Source: Ziziphus jujuba
Lineage: Eukaryota; Streptophyta; Magnoliopsida; Rosales; Rhamnaceae
NCBI RefSeq assembly: GCF_031755915.1
Contig: NC_083384.1
Location: 1,644,001 to 1,708,000 of the forward strand
DNA length: 64,000 nucleotides
Reading direction: 5' to 3'
The notes below the pieces were generated by a model, which was not told the origin of the DNA, did no database searches, and saw only the letters and a list, made by a program, of their open reading frames with translations. This document shows, piece by piece, positions 45,734 through 57,568 of the stretch (its first letter is position 1; each line of letters begins with the position of its first letter). The position numbers were made by a program, and so were the translations under genes.

Positions 45734-45984
45734 GATACCAGCTTGAATAGTCTCTGATACATTTTTCTACTTGTGCTCTTTTATTGATTTTGTATCTTTT
45801 TCATCCTACTCTATTTATCTATTTAACTTTGAATTAAATATATTTTTGTTTCACTAGAAGTCGATTTTACTTGATCATATTTGATTCTTATTCAATTTCA
45901 ATCGGTAGAAGCAAACAAAATAAGGTGTATAAATAGAACTTCTGTGTATACACCTTATTTTGCTTATTCGGACCCACCACCTAG

Positions 45985-46350
45985 TTACGATATCACATTG
46001 AAAGCCTTTACTCGTGTCCTAGCTTGTCTGAGAGCGAGATTTACTTCAATTTTTTGTCTTTTGACTTTAGCTTTACTCAAGTTAACTTTCGCTATTTCAA
46101 GAGTTTCTTGAGCTTCTTGTGGATCAATGTCACTGCCCTTCTCTGCATCATTTACTAAAATAGTGATCTCATTATTGCCTATCCTAGCAAAACCACCCAT
46201 CAGAGCCATCGTTAACCATTGGTTGTTAAGGCGTATTCTCAAAATACTGATATCTACAGCTATGGCAATAGGTGCATGGTTTGGTAATACGCCGATTTGT
46301 CCACTATTAGTGGATAAAATTATTTCTTTCACTTTCGAATCCAAAACAAT
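45985..46350 (-). pseudogene. atpE: Plastid atpE copy, 5' truncated
   Basis: Epsilon subunit of chloroplast ATP synthase. Open from about codon 14 ([20 protein letters not shown]) to FNVIS and TAA at 45985-45987. The first ~12 codons are gone because a deletion fuses this gene to the middle of atpB near 46350-46358. Missense changes are scattered. Confidence 0.93.
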
Positions 46351-46352
46351 TT

Positions 46353-47427
46353 AACTTGATGTTGAATTTAGAGGATCTACTGCTGGATAGATACATTTGG
46401 TAGCCAATCCTTTTGATAGTACAGTAGTAGCATCTAAATGTGCAAATGTCGTGGCCGGAGTAGGATCGAACAAATCGTCCTTGGGTACATAAACTTCTTG
46501 AATAAAGCTTATGGACCCCTCTTTGGTAGAAGTAATTCTTTATTGTAAAGAACCCATTTTGGTACTAAGAGTGAGTTGATATCCCATAGCGGAGGGCATT
46601 CTACCCAACAAGGCCGATACTTCAGATCGCGCTTGGACAAAACAAAAGATATTGTCAATAAATAGAAGTACGTCTTGTTCGTTAACATCTCAAAAATATT
46701 CTACCATAGTTAGAGAAATTAAACCTACTCTTATACGCACTCCCAGTGGTTCTTTCATCTGATCGTAGGCTAGAGCTACTTTTGATTCTGAAATATTTTT
46801 TTTGTTAATTACTCCAGATTCTTTCATTTTTATGTAAAGATCATTGCCTCCATGAGTATGTTCACCTACTCCACCAAATATGGATATGCCCCCATGAGCT
46901 TTGGCAATGTTGTTGATCAATTAAATAACGAGTACTGTTTTACCCACTCCCCTCCCACGAATAGTCCTATTTTTCCTCTAAAAGATCTACTGCTTTAATT
47001 CATGTTTCAAAAATTGATAATTTTGTATCTAATTTTATAAAGCCAAGCACAAATCTATGAATAGGAGATGTTGTGCGAGTATCTACAGGACTTAAATTAT
47101 CAACGGGTTCTCTAAGCAAGCTAAAAATTCGTCCTAGCATCGCTTCACCGATTGGAACACTTATAGGAGCTCCTGTGTCAATCACTTCCATTCCTCTCGT
47201 TAGACCATTTGTAGCACTCGTGGCTACCACTCTAACTCGATTATTTCCTAATAATTGCTGCACTTCACAAGTCACATTAATTTTTTGACCAACAGTATCT
47301 TGGCCCTTAACTACTAAAGCATTGTAAATATTAGGCATCTTGCTCGGTGGAAAAGCTACATCCAATACCGGACCAATGATTTGAGCAATACGCCCCAGGT
47401 TTGTCTTTTTCAAAAATAAATGTTCAA
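46353..47427 (-). pseudogene. atpB: Plastid atpB copy, both ends deleted
   Basis: Beta subunit of chloroplast ATP synthase. Begins at about codon 16 ([20 protein letters not shown]); the true start and first ~15 codons are deleted. Continues through [10 protein letters not shown] to 47000, then a deleted and shifted P-loop region (46920-47000). Then [20 protein letters not shown], a stop after MVEYF (about 46690) and [22 protein letters not shown] up to AVDPLNSTS. The last ~120 codons are missing. Normally atpB and atpE overlap; here they are joined by deletion. Confidence 0.93.
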
Positions 47428-48200
47428 TAGTAAGTTAAGTTAATCGGTTAATTCAATATTTCAATAAAAAATCAAAAATGGGCGTTAGCACTCGACTTTG
47501 TTGGGGCCGTCCAACCGAATGCAATCCAATTGTTTACTTATTCAATTTCAATGAGTGAATTTTCAAGTTCAACCAAAATCCATTTTTAGAATATCAAGTA
47601 GATGAATTAAAATCTTGAGAAAGTCTTTCATTTGCCTATCATTATAGACAATACGAACCATATTATCTATGGAATTCGAACCCAAACTCTATTCTATTTA
47701 TGATTCCTTTTTTCTATCTCATCGGCCCTTATTTCATGTCCTATTTCCTATTTCAGCATATTGATTTACACCTAGCCTATTGTTTATTATATACTTACTA
47801 TATTATTTTATATTATTTATTATATTAATATTATTTTTCTTTTTTATACCTATTCCCTTTGTCTCTATTCGTGAATGAATTCTGCATATTTTTACATCTA
47901 GGATTTACATATACAACATATATTACTGTCAAGAGCAAATTTCTCATATATTTCGATTAAAAAAAAGGTAAAAGATTAGAAACTTTGAAAAGCAAAGAGC
48001 AGGTTGCGCCATACATATGAAAGAGTATACAATAATGATGTATTTGGCAAATCAAATGCCACAGTCTAATAATGAACCGTTCTGATTAGTTGATAATTTT
48101 GTGAAAGATTCCTATGAAAAGTTTCATTAACTCCTAATTCATGTCGAATGGACCTTGGTATTGCCAGAATTCTTAATTCTTAAGTTATGGGGAGGGACTT
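47428..48200. other. Plastid atpB-rbcL spacer
   Basis: Non-coding sequence between divergent atpB and rbcL, with the recognisable segment ttcaatgagtgaattttcaa (47548-47567). A Shine-Dalgarno-like GGAGGGAC is at about 48190-48197, just upstream of the rbcL ATG. Promoter elements of the plastid genes would lie here but are not active in a nuclear copy. Confidence 0.85.
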
Positions 48201-48766
<566 letters not shown>

Positions 48767-49344
48767 TGAGGGCAAGGTTAATCAAAAGAAACAAGGTACG
48801 AAGGATTGAAATTGATTTGGAGTGAAGGTGTATCTCGGCTTTGATGTAATAAGCTACTGGAAAAATTGTAACAAGGCCGGTTTTAGTGTTCTCATGGTTT
48901 CAAATGGAAACTAAGGTATATTTCTCCCAAATTCATTATATTCATTCATTAAAACGTAATACATATTTATGGCATGCAAAATAGGTGTGAAAGCACATCA
49001 TGACCGGTTTTAAGGACAAATACAAACAAGTCCTCCATGGTAAAGCAAAACCACATGTGTAAAGTAACTTAGCCACATGCATAATGGTTGGTTGACAAAT
49101 GTTGCTGCCTCATTAGTTGCTTCATGGTGAAGTAGTCCTCATGCATGATGACACATGTCCTTTCATGCATTGGTTGAGAGAGAGGCCGAATGGTGAAGCT
49201 CCACGTCACCAAGTAACTTCCATGTCACCATCCTTGTCACCAAGGTGCTTTCCATGTCATCTAGGTGCTTGGCTTTTCCTAAACCCTAATTTGGCTAGTA
49301 TACTTTAAACAACATATTTTGGTGTCTTTGTGCACCAACTTATC

Positions 49345-50426
49345 TTCTACTAACCCGCCCGAGCTCACAACACCGACAACTCGCTGGGGTACTGATCCGA
49401 TATGGATGAAGTCTGGACTGATCACTAGGGCTCAAGCTAAGAGGTTTAAGGATAACCTTGCTGCCTTTATCCAGAGAATAACTCATTCTCAAAAGGGCTT
49501 GTCCATACCTGAAGATAAAAGACCTGTTTTAAGTATCCAAGTGGTGGAAGCTGATACATCGAATACCCATGCATCGAACATTTTATATCGGACACCCTTG
49601 CCTCGGACATCGGAGCCTTGCCTCGGACATCTGGTCTCGGACTTTGGACATCAGATGTAACTTAGCTCGGACAGACATCAGTTAGCTCCTCCAGACATAA
49701 CTTAGCTTGGACAGACATCAGTTAGCTCAGCCAGGCACAAGTTAGCTCGGACAGACATCAGTTAGCTCGGATAGGCCATAAGTTAGCTCGGACATTAGGC
49801 AGACATAAGTTAGCTCGAACATCAGGCGGACATAAGTTAGCTTGGTTAAAGACATAATTCAGCCTAGATGTCAAAGTCAACTCGTTACCTAATTTATGAT
49901 TGACTTTATTTCTTTTTGGGTTTTTATTTAATTATTTTATGGACAAATAATTTTAGGAAGGTTTTTATTTTATTGTAAATTAATTAATTCCTAATTTAAC
50001 ATAAATGAATTAATTAATCAAACTTAGATTAGGAAAGGAAGTATAGTTGCGGCCAACTAGGTTTCTTTATGTGTGTGGCCGGTTTTTTTTTTCCTAGGGT
50101 TTTTAGGTTTATTTTGTTTCTTTCAAAGCCTATTTAAAGGTTTATTTATCAATAAGAATACAACTATGATTTGATTCAGAAAATACTTGTGAGATTAATT
50201 ATCTCTTTGTTCTTTGAGAACACTTAAAACATCATTAGAGAATTGGTTGTTTTAGCTTGACTTGTCAATAGGTTTTCCATCCCCTATTGTGGCATCTACA
50301 TTATACCAAGGTTTTTAACCACATGTTGGTTAGGGGTTGAGGTCAATTCCATTAGAACTTGAACTTAATTAAGATCCGGGCTAATATAATACGGGTTTAG
50401 GAGCAGGTCCTCCTAGGTTCGTATCA
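49345..50426 (+). repeat. Solo LTR of gypsy family 3
   Basis: 1082 bp with TSD TTATC at 49340-49344 and 50427-50431. The start TTCTACTAACCC is a decayed form of TGATGCGAATCC; the end is TTCGTATCA. It encodes a pol tail ([20 protein letters not shown]) although no internal element remains, consistent with LTR-LTR recombination. Contains a 20-bp minisatellite. Confidence 0.9.
49661..49857 (+). repeat. 20-bp minisatellite inside the solo LTR
   Basis: Five exact-length 20-bp units (49661-49760) of the form gttagctcggacagacatca, followed by four longer variants of 21, 27, 27 and about 22 bp. Each unit opens with the decamer gttagctcgg or a close variant. Shorter catcgga/catcaga repeats precede it (49556-49650) and recur at 4436-4510 in the related LTR fragment. 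Confidence 0.88.
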
Positions 50427-50585
50427 TTATCTAGCTTAGATTACATAATTTGCTAGAATTAAAAATACAAGACAAATATGAAACAAACTAGGCTAATGAT
50501 TTTGGCCAAGGCATTTTAGCTTTTACCTTGCCTTGGTCTCAGTTTTGCATGTTTCATGGCTAACACTTACCATGATTCTCTAACA

Positions 50586-51905
50586 CTCCTCCTTGGCAAT
50601 GTTAGGTATGATGTGAAGAAGACTCCTAAGCATTTGAAGTCTTTCTTTTGGCAATGGTTTTGTAAAACTGTCGGCCAACTGGTCTTGTGTTGAACAATGC
50701 ATCAAACTAATTTCTTTGTTTCTTTCAGCCTCACAGATGCTATGGTACTTCACAAGGATATACTTGGTTCTTCTGTGTTGTATTGGATTTTTGGTTATGG
50801 CTATGGCTGAAGTATTGTCATAGTACATGGTGGTTGCACTTATTTACTTGCAACCTAAAATCAAGCAATTTCCTTAGCCAAATTGGTTGCTTTGATGCAG
50901 CGGCTGCTGAGATATATTCAGCTTCTGCTGTTGATTGTGCTGTGGTTCCTTACTTGTGTGAGCTCCATGAAAATGGACCTGAATCAAACATAAACAAGTA
51001 TCCAGAGGTGCTCTTCATGTCTTCCAAGCTACCTGCCCAATCACTATCACAATAGCCAACCAACTCACACATGTTGTCATGCATGTATAGAATTCCAAGG
51101 TTGGCCGTGCCCTTTACATACTGTAGGACTCTTTCTATAGCTTGGTAATGGTTTTGAGATGGTGCACTAATAAACCTTGATAGCACACTTAGAACATACA
51201 TAACATCAGGTCTTGAAGCACATAAATAAAGCAAGCTTCCAATTAAGCTTCTATAGACCGAAGCATTCACTTTTTCACTTCCATCCTCATGTTCGAACTT
51301 GGCATTTTGTATCATTGGTGTATCAACAATCTTTGCATTTTCTAGTTGGAACTTATCAAGCAAATTCAAAGCATATTGTTCTTGAGATAAAATTATACCT
51401 TTACTTGTTTGCTTGATCTCCAATCCTATAAAGTAATTCATCAAACCAAGGTCGGACATCTAGGAGGTTTCTTTCACTTTGTCTTTGAATTCTTGGATGC
51501 CTTTGGTATTGCAACCTGTTATGAGCAAATCATCTACATAAAGAGAGATTACCATTGCATCTTCAGGTGTGCTAGCTTTGATGTAGAGGGTTGGCTTATT
51601 ATCACTTCTAGAAAAGTCTTCATGAGTGAGGCAGTCATCAATTCTTGCATACCAAGCTCTTGGAACTTGTTTGAGCCTGTACAAGGCTTTCTGAAGCTTG
51701 TACACTTTCTCCTCCTCTCCTTTTATGACAAATCCTTTAGGTTGCTCAACATATACTTCTTCTTCTAATATACCATTTAGAAAAGCTGATTTTACATCCA
51801 AATGGTATATTTTCCTAGATTTGTTGCCTGCATATGAAAGTAGAAGCTGAATGGTTTCATGTCTTACCACTGGTGCAAAAGTCTCCATATAGTCTACACC
51901 ATATT
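50586..51905 (-). pseudogene. RT and RNase H of copia-3
   Basis: Minus strand from 51905 (GVDYMETFAPVVRHETIQ). RT includes LDVKSAFLNGILEEEVYVEQ, ALYRLKQVPRAWY and catalytic YVDDLL (51526-51540). A stop follows VKETS (51460), then GLMNYFIGLEIKQ, YRSLIGSLLYLCASRPDVMY and the RNase H part (CDSDWAGSLEDMKSTSGYLF). A frameshift lies near 50950 and the tail is ADSFTKPLPKERLQMLR, ending at about 50580. Few lesions. Confidence 0.92.
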
Positions 51906-53040
51906 TGATGTGATTCCGCCCGAGCCCGCTCCACCGATAACCTGCTGGGGTGCTGACTCGACACGGATGAAGACTAGGCCAATCATAAGAGCTCAAATTA
52001 AGAGATTTAAGGACAACCTGGGAGTATTTATATAGGGGGTAATCAATCTCAACAGAGATTGTCCGTACTTGAGGATACAAAGAGTATTCTAAGCATCCAA
52101 GTGGTGGAAGCCGATACGGACCCGGGTGACGGTTTTGGTACATTTTTGGAGTCCAGGAAGCATGAAATGGTTCCAATGCTTTATGGGTTCAATACATATG
52201 CCTAAGAGGTCATGGAATAAAGTTAAATCAGCCTCAAATACAATCAAAAAGGGCTTGTACGGACAGCATCAACAATTTGGCCGAATTTGCTGTATTGCTT
52301 GCTGGCTTTACTGTATTTTACTGTATTAGCCTTTTCTTATTTTTACAAGCATGGGCAACGTGTGGGACTTCATATTCAGCTTAGTTGGCATCCTAAAAAG
52401 AATCTAGAAGCTGATTTGAAGCTCAAAGAGGTCAAAGATTGATCAAAGTCAACTTGATCAAAAAGGTTAGCATTTTTAGTTTCCTAATTTGTTTTTACTT
52501 TTTCTTTTAGGAAACTACCATTACTTTTTGGCTTTTATTTATTTATTCTCTGGAAAAATAACTTTAGGAAGGTTTTTATTTTATTCTTTCCATTGTAAAT
52601 TAATTAATTCCTAATTTAATATAAAGGAATTAATTAATCAAACTTAGATTAGGAAAGAAAGTATAGTTTCAGCGAACTAGGTTTCTTTATGTGTGGTGGC
52701 TTGTTTTCTTTATGTTCTAGGGTTTTATTTCATGGCTTTGTAGCCTATTTAAAGGCTTAGTTATCAATAAGAAAACAACTTTGATTTGATTGAGAAAATA
52801 CTTGTGAGATTAATTATCTCTTTGTTCTTTGAGAACACCTAAACACCATTAGAGAATTGGTTATTTTCGCTTGACTTATCAATAGGTTTACCATCCCCTA
52901 TTGTGGCGTCTACATTATACCAAGGTTTATAACCACAGGTTGGTTAGGGGTTGAGGTCTATTCCATTAGAACTTGAACTTAATTGAGATACGGGCTAATA
53001 TAGTACGGGTTTAGGAGCAAGTCGTCCTAGGTTCGTATCA
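51906..53040 (+). repeat. 5' LTR of element D
   Basis: 1135 bp, TGATGTGATTCC to TTCGTATCA. Useful as the uninterrupted reference for the split LTR of element G. Confidence 0.93.
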
Positions 53041-54129
53041 TTTGGTATCAGAGCTAAATTTTGTTCAGGTTTGATCTATCTTTATTTGCTTTATTTGTTT
53101 TTGTGTTATTCTGAAATTTTAGCATTAGGTTAAGGTTGCATCCATCCCATACATGTTCTGCATCTTAAAAAAATAAAAAGAAAAAAAAATTCATTCCTAG
53201 TTGAATTAGGATTTCCTAGTTTTACCATATTTTTTGTTTCCTAGTTTGTTGGTTGTCTTTCATCATTGTTCTTTAAATTTGGTTTTTGTTGATTTTTCTT
53301 TGCTGTTTAGTGTTAAATATTTGCATTCATATATTAAAAAAAAAAAAAGAGTTTGCGGCAACATTTAAAAAAAAAAAAAAAAAAAACTGCACATTTGTGT
53401 TTATTTGGAGGTCACGTGTTTGGTGTTTGTTTTGGAGTTGGAATTGCAATTTTGGTAATTATCCTTACTACTGCAGTTGTTTATGTTCTATGAGTGAAAA
53501 AAAAAAAAAGAAGAGGTAAAGCCGAATAAAAAAAATAAAAAATAAAAAGAGAAAAATAGTTCGGTTTGTTGGAGTTTGATTTGTTTGCGGGAAATCTGTT
53601 GGAGCTGCTGTTTTTTTGAATTAAAATTAGTTAAAGGAATTGATACAAAACTTGAATTACAAAGAACAACAACCAACAACTTTTCTATATTTTTGTTCTC
53701 TTTGATTCTTGTTCATATTTGAATTTATTTTTCTAGAATTTTATTCTTGAACTCATAATCTATTACCATCTGGTCCAGTTCTTCAAAATTCCAAAGTTTT
53801 CTCATTAATTTGCTTTATTTTGTCAAGAAAAAAAACCAAAAATAGGTATTTTCATTCCGTTCGGTATTTGTTTATTTTTGCTTACTGTTTTGTTGGTAAG
53901 TTTAATTAAAACAAACTAGTGATCTAATTGCTGTTTTGTGGGTGTTTTAATTTGAACTTTGAGATAATTCTTTGAGTGAAAAAAAGGCAAGAGTGTTGAG
54001 CTTAAAAGAGGGTAAAAAAAGTCGAAACAAGTGTGCAAACACGAGTGTCGAGTTCTCATTTGAGTGAAACACGTAAGGGAGTGAAATTGGTAAGGTCCTA
54101 TTTTATTTCTATTGCATTATTATACTAAC
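53041..54129 (+). other. Leader and PBS of element D
   Basis: PBS TGGTATCAGAGCT at 53043-53055. The leader is slightly shorter than in H, missing part of the segment near 53610, and carries A runs at 53336-53349 and 53367-53386. Confidence 0.87.
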
Positions 54130-55322
54130 ATGACAGAATCAAGAATGAGGAGAGGAGATCCACCCTTGAGGATCAATGAGGAGGAATCCGTAGCATTCCA
54201 TGGCGATGCCCGAGCTACCGGGAGTGGAGACCAAGTGGACACGAGAGCTGTTTTGGAGTCAATACAGCAGGTTAGTGCTCAAGTTGAGCATGTGAATCAA
54301 AGGATGCGAAGGCTAGAAGTTTCCCAAGGAATTCCAAACACAAGAAATAAGCAAGAATTCCATGGTGGACGAGGCCGAGGACAAGGAGGTCGCGAGAGAC
54401 CGAGAGAGGAATTTAATGAGGAGCCATTCAGTGGAGACTTTAAGGAAGGTATGAACAAAACTTTTGCTGTCCAAGATAGAGCTGGCCATGGAAGATATAG
54501 GGAGGAAGAAACAGATGACAATCTTAGCAATATCAAGATCAACATCCCACCATTGATGGGAAAAAGTGACCCCGAAGCATATTTGGAGTGGGAAGAAAAA
54601 ATGGAGATGATATTTGGAGTTTGATTATTCGGAGGCTAAGAAGGTGAAATTGGCAGCAATGGAGTTTGGCCATTATGCACTCCAATGGTGGACCAATGAG
54701 CAAAACACCTGAAGGAGAGTTGGTGATGACTTGATTACTACATGGCGACAAATGAAAGGAGCCATGCGGAAGCAATTCGTACCATCACACTATCATAGGT
54801 TGCTGCATCAAAGACTTCAATCTTTATCTAAAGGACATGGATTCGTAGAGGATTATTACAAGGAGATGGAGATGCTTATGATGAGATTGAACTTGAATGA
54901 AGATAGGGAAGCAACCATGGCAAGGTTTCTTCGTGGTTTGAATCATGAAATAGCCAATCAACTAGAATTGCAACAATATGTGGAATTGAAGGAGATGTTG
55001 CATGTGGCTATTAAATTAGAGCATCAATTCAAGAGGAGGGGTGTAAGATCATGGTTTGGAGGTGTTTCCAACAGTGGAAGGTCCAATTCTAGTGGCTGGA
55101 GGAACAATCCCATCTATGAAAGCAAGCCAAAGCCGAAACTCAAAGAAGAAAGTTGAAATTGGCCAAGGAAGGAGACTAGAACCGAATCTGTCCAAGCACC
55201 AAAGAATGAGGTAAAATTATATCCTAAACCTTCTAGAACTCATGATGTTGTGTGTTTTAAGTGCCAGGGAGGAGGACACATCGCTAGCCAATGCCCGAAT
55301 AGAAGAATCATGGTGTTAAAGG
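54130..55322 (+). pseudogene. Gag of element D
   Basis: ATG 54130 (MTESRMRRGDPPLRINEEES). The first 165 codons are open to EMIFGV then TGA at 54622, where a deletion of ~17 bp removed the DRHNY segment. Later stops: TGA in QNTRR (54711) and TGA after KEES (55154). The zinc knuckle CFKCQGGGHIASQC (about 55254-55295) remains. At about 55330 the sequence becomes scrambled. Confidence 0.9.
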
Positions 55323-55329
55323 GCAATGA

Positions 55330-55437
55330 CATTGTACAAATGTAATTAGTAACATTGTAGTTAATCATGCCCGAATAGAAGAATCATGGTGAGAATGAGG
55401 TTGCTGATCAAGGTAAGGTTTCTAAGACTCATATTGA
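55330..55437 (+). other. Scrambled protease deletion in element D
   Basis: A ~35-bp scrap of the protease (attgtacaaatgtaattag at 55332-55350) is followed by a second copy of the zinc-knuckle end (tgcccgaatagaagaatcat, about 55368). The linker then starts at gagaatgaggttgct. The retropepsin domain is therefore missing here, unlike in F and G. Confidence 0.8.
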
Positions 55438-56619
55438 GTGGAAAGATCAAGAAAAAACCAAAAGAGAGGGGAAAGAAAGTGGCAAACCCGAGAGATTGGA
55501 AAAGGAAGGGAAATCCGAAGGTTTTTGCGCCAATCCAAGGGGGAAAAAGAAAAAGAAAGTAAAGAAAGGTCAAGTAGCAACTTTTATTTGAGTTTAGGGG
55601 ATATTAATAAGGTTATTGAGTATAAGAAACCTTTCCTGGTCATGATTTATAAAGAAAATTATTTTAATGATCAAACTAACATTGAAGAACTTGAATTGCC
55701 AAGTTCAATGATTTCTCTTTTAAAGGAATTTGGAGATGTCTTCCCAAATGAAATTCCAAGTGGACTACCATCCAATCAAGAGGGAAAAGGTGAGCTTGTT
55801 GTCCAAGGTAAGTCTTCTAATACTCAGGTAGTGTGGAAAAATTTTAATAAAACCAAGAGTGAGAAATTTGGTGCAAAAGCCGAGAGTGAGGAAGGTGAGA
55901 TGGCCGTGAGTGAGAAAGGAAAAGGAAGACAAGAAAGGAAAAATATAAATTTTTATCTTAGCTGTGGTGATGTTAATAAAGTAATTATGAATAAGAAATC
56001 ATTGCCGACCATGAATTTTAAAGATACTTATTTAAAGATATCTTTATTTCATCGAACTTTATCTGCATTGTTGAGAGCTTTACTTAGTGGCAATTTGAAA
56101 ATTTGGGAAATATTGTTTGCTAACTTTAAAAAGTGTAATTTTTACTATAATGAGCATGTATTTCTAGATTTTGTTGTAATAGTGTTTGACCCAAGAGAAT
56201 TGGTTTGGTTTCACTTAAGAAAGGAAAGGTTTCCTAATCAAAGAAAGTCAAAGTTCATGCCGCCTATGGATGGACCTTTTCAAGTTTTGGAGCCGAATAA
56301 CAAGAATGCCTACCAGCCTAATTTACCGGGTGAGTATAACATGAGTGCTGCATTTAATGTTGCTGATTTAACTCCTTTTGCTGCAGGTGATGATCTTGAT
56401 TTGAGGACAAATCCTTTTCAAGAGGAGGGGAATAATGTGATTCCGCCAGAGCCCGCTCCACCGATAACCTGCTGGGGTGCTGACTCGACACGGATGAAGA
56501 CTAGGCCAATCACAAGAGCTCAAATTAAGAGATTTAAGGACAACCTGGGAGTATTTATACAGGGGCTAATCAATCTCAACAGAGCTTGTCCATACTTGAA
56601 GATACAAAGCCTATTCTAA
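55438..56619 (+). CDS. Long fused linker-integrase-tail ORF of element D
   Basis: Open for 393 codons, the longest intact version of the family 2 fusion. Linker copy 1 ([39 protein letters not shown]), tandem linker copy 2 (NFYLSCGDVNKVIMNKKSLP), integrase scrap ([19 protein letters not shown]) and RT scrap ([19 protein letters not shown]). Then the integrase GPY-like tail ([31 protein letters not shown]) and the LTR-encoded tail ([20 protein letters not shown]), with TAA at 56617. The codon that is a stop in F and G is TTA (Leu) here. Whether it is translated is unknown; upstream gag is broken. Confidence 0.72.
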   Translation: MERSRKNQKRGERKWQTREIGKGREIRRFLRQSKGEKEKESKERSSSNFYLSLGDINKVIEYKKPFLVMIYKENYFNDQTNIEELELPSSMISLLKEFGDVFPNEIPSGLPSNQEGKGELVVQGKSSNTQVVWKNFNKTKSEKFGAKAESEEGEMAVSEKGKGRQERKNINFYLSCGDVNKVIMNKKSLPTMNFKDTYLKISLFHRTLSALLRALLSGNLKIWEILFANFKKCNFYYNEHVFLDFVVIVFDPRELVWFHLRKERFPNQRKSKFMPPMDGPFQVLEPNNKNAYQPNLPGEYNMSAAFNVADLTPFAAGDDLDLRTNPFQEEGNNVIPPEPAPPITCWGADSTRMKTRPITRAQIKRFKDNLGVFIQGLINLNRACPYLKIQSLF

Positions 56620-57568
56620 GCATCCAAGTGGTGGAAGCCGATACGGAACCGGGTGACGGTTTTGGTACATTTTTGGAGTCCGAGAAGCATGAAATGGTTC
56701 CAATGCTTTATGGGTTCAATACATATGCCTAAGAGGTCATGGAATCAAGTTAAATCAGCCTCAAATGCAATAAAAAAGGGCTTGTACGGACAGCCTCAAC
56801 AATTTGGCCGAATTTGCTGTATTGCTTGCTGGCTTTACTGTATTTTACTGTATTAGCCTTTTCTTATTTTTGCAAGCATGGGCGACGTGTGGGACTTCAT
56901 ATTCAGCTTATTTGGCATCCTAAAAAGAATCTAGAAGCTGATTTGAAGCTCAAAGAGGTCAAAGATTGATCAAAGTCAACTTGATCAAAAAGGTTAGCAT
57001 TTTTAGTTTCCTAATATGTTTTTACTTTTTGTTTTAGGAAACTACCATTATTTTTTGGCTTTTATTTATTTATTTTCTGGAAAAATAACTTTAGGATGGT
57101 TTTTATTTTATTCTTTCCATTGTAAATTAATTAATTCCTAATTTAATATAAAGGAGTTAATTAATCAAACTTAGATTAGGAAAGGAAGTATAGTTTCAGC
57201 GAACTAGGTTTCTTTATGTGTGGTGGCTTGTTTTCTTTATGTTCTAGGGTTTTATTTCGTGGCTTTGTAGCCTATTTAAAGGCTTAGTTATCAATAAGAA
57301 AACAACTTTGATTTGATTGAGAAAATACTTATGAGATTAATTATCTCTTTGTTCTTTGAGAACACCTAAAACACCATTAGAGAATTGGTTGTTTTAGCTT
57401 GACTTATCAATAGGTTTACTATCCCCTATTGTGGCGTCTACATTATACAAAGATTTCTAACCACAGGTTGGTTAGGGGTTGAGGTCCATTCCATTAGAAC
57501 TTGAACTTAATTGAGATCCGGGCTAATATAATACGGGTTTAGGAGCAGGTTGTCCTAGGTTCGTATCA
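56433..57568 (+). repeat. 3' LTR of element D
   Basis: 1136 bp; its start has decayed to TAATGTGATTCC after AAGAGGAGGGGAA. Ends TTCGTATCA at 57568. Confidence 0.93.

Larger units (their letters stand above)
51906..57568 (+). mobile_element. Non-autonomous gypsy element D (family 2), complete ends
   Basis: 5663 bp with TSD ATATT (51901-51905 and 57569-57573) inside copia-3 pol. LTRs 51906-53040 and 56433-57568 differ by a few percent by eye. PBS, leader, broken gag, no protease domain, and a long fused ORF running into the 3' LTR. No RT or integrase catalytic core. Confidence 0.93.

Noticed and set aside
49661..49857. CRISPR-like array
   Set aside because: Units are contiguous tandem 20-27-bp repeats without unique spacers, inside a plant LTR.
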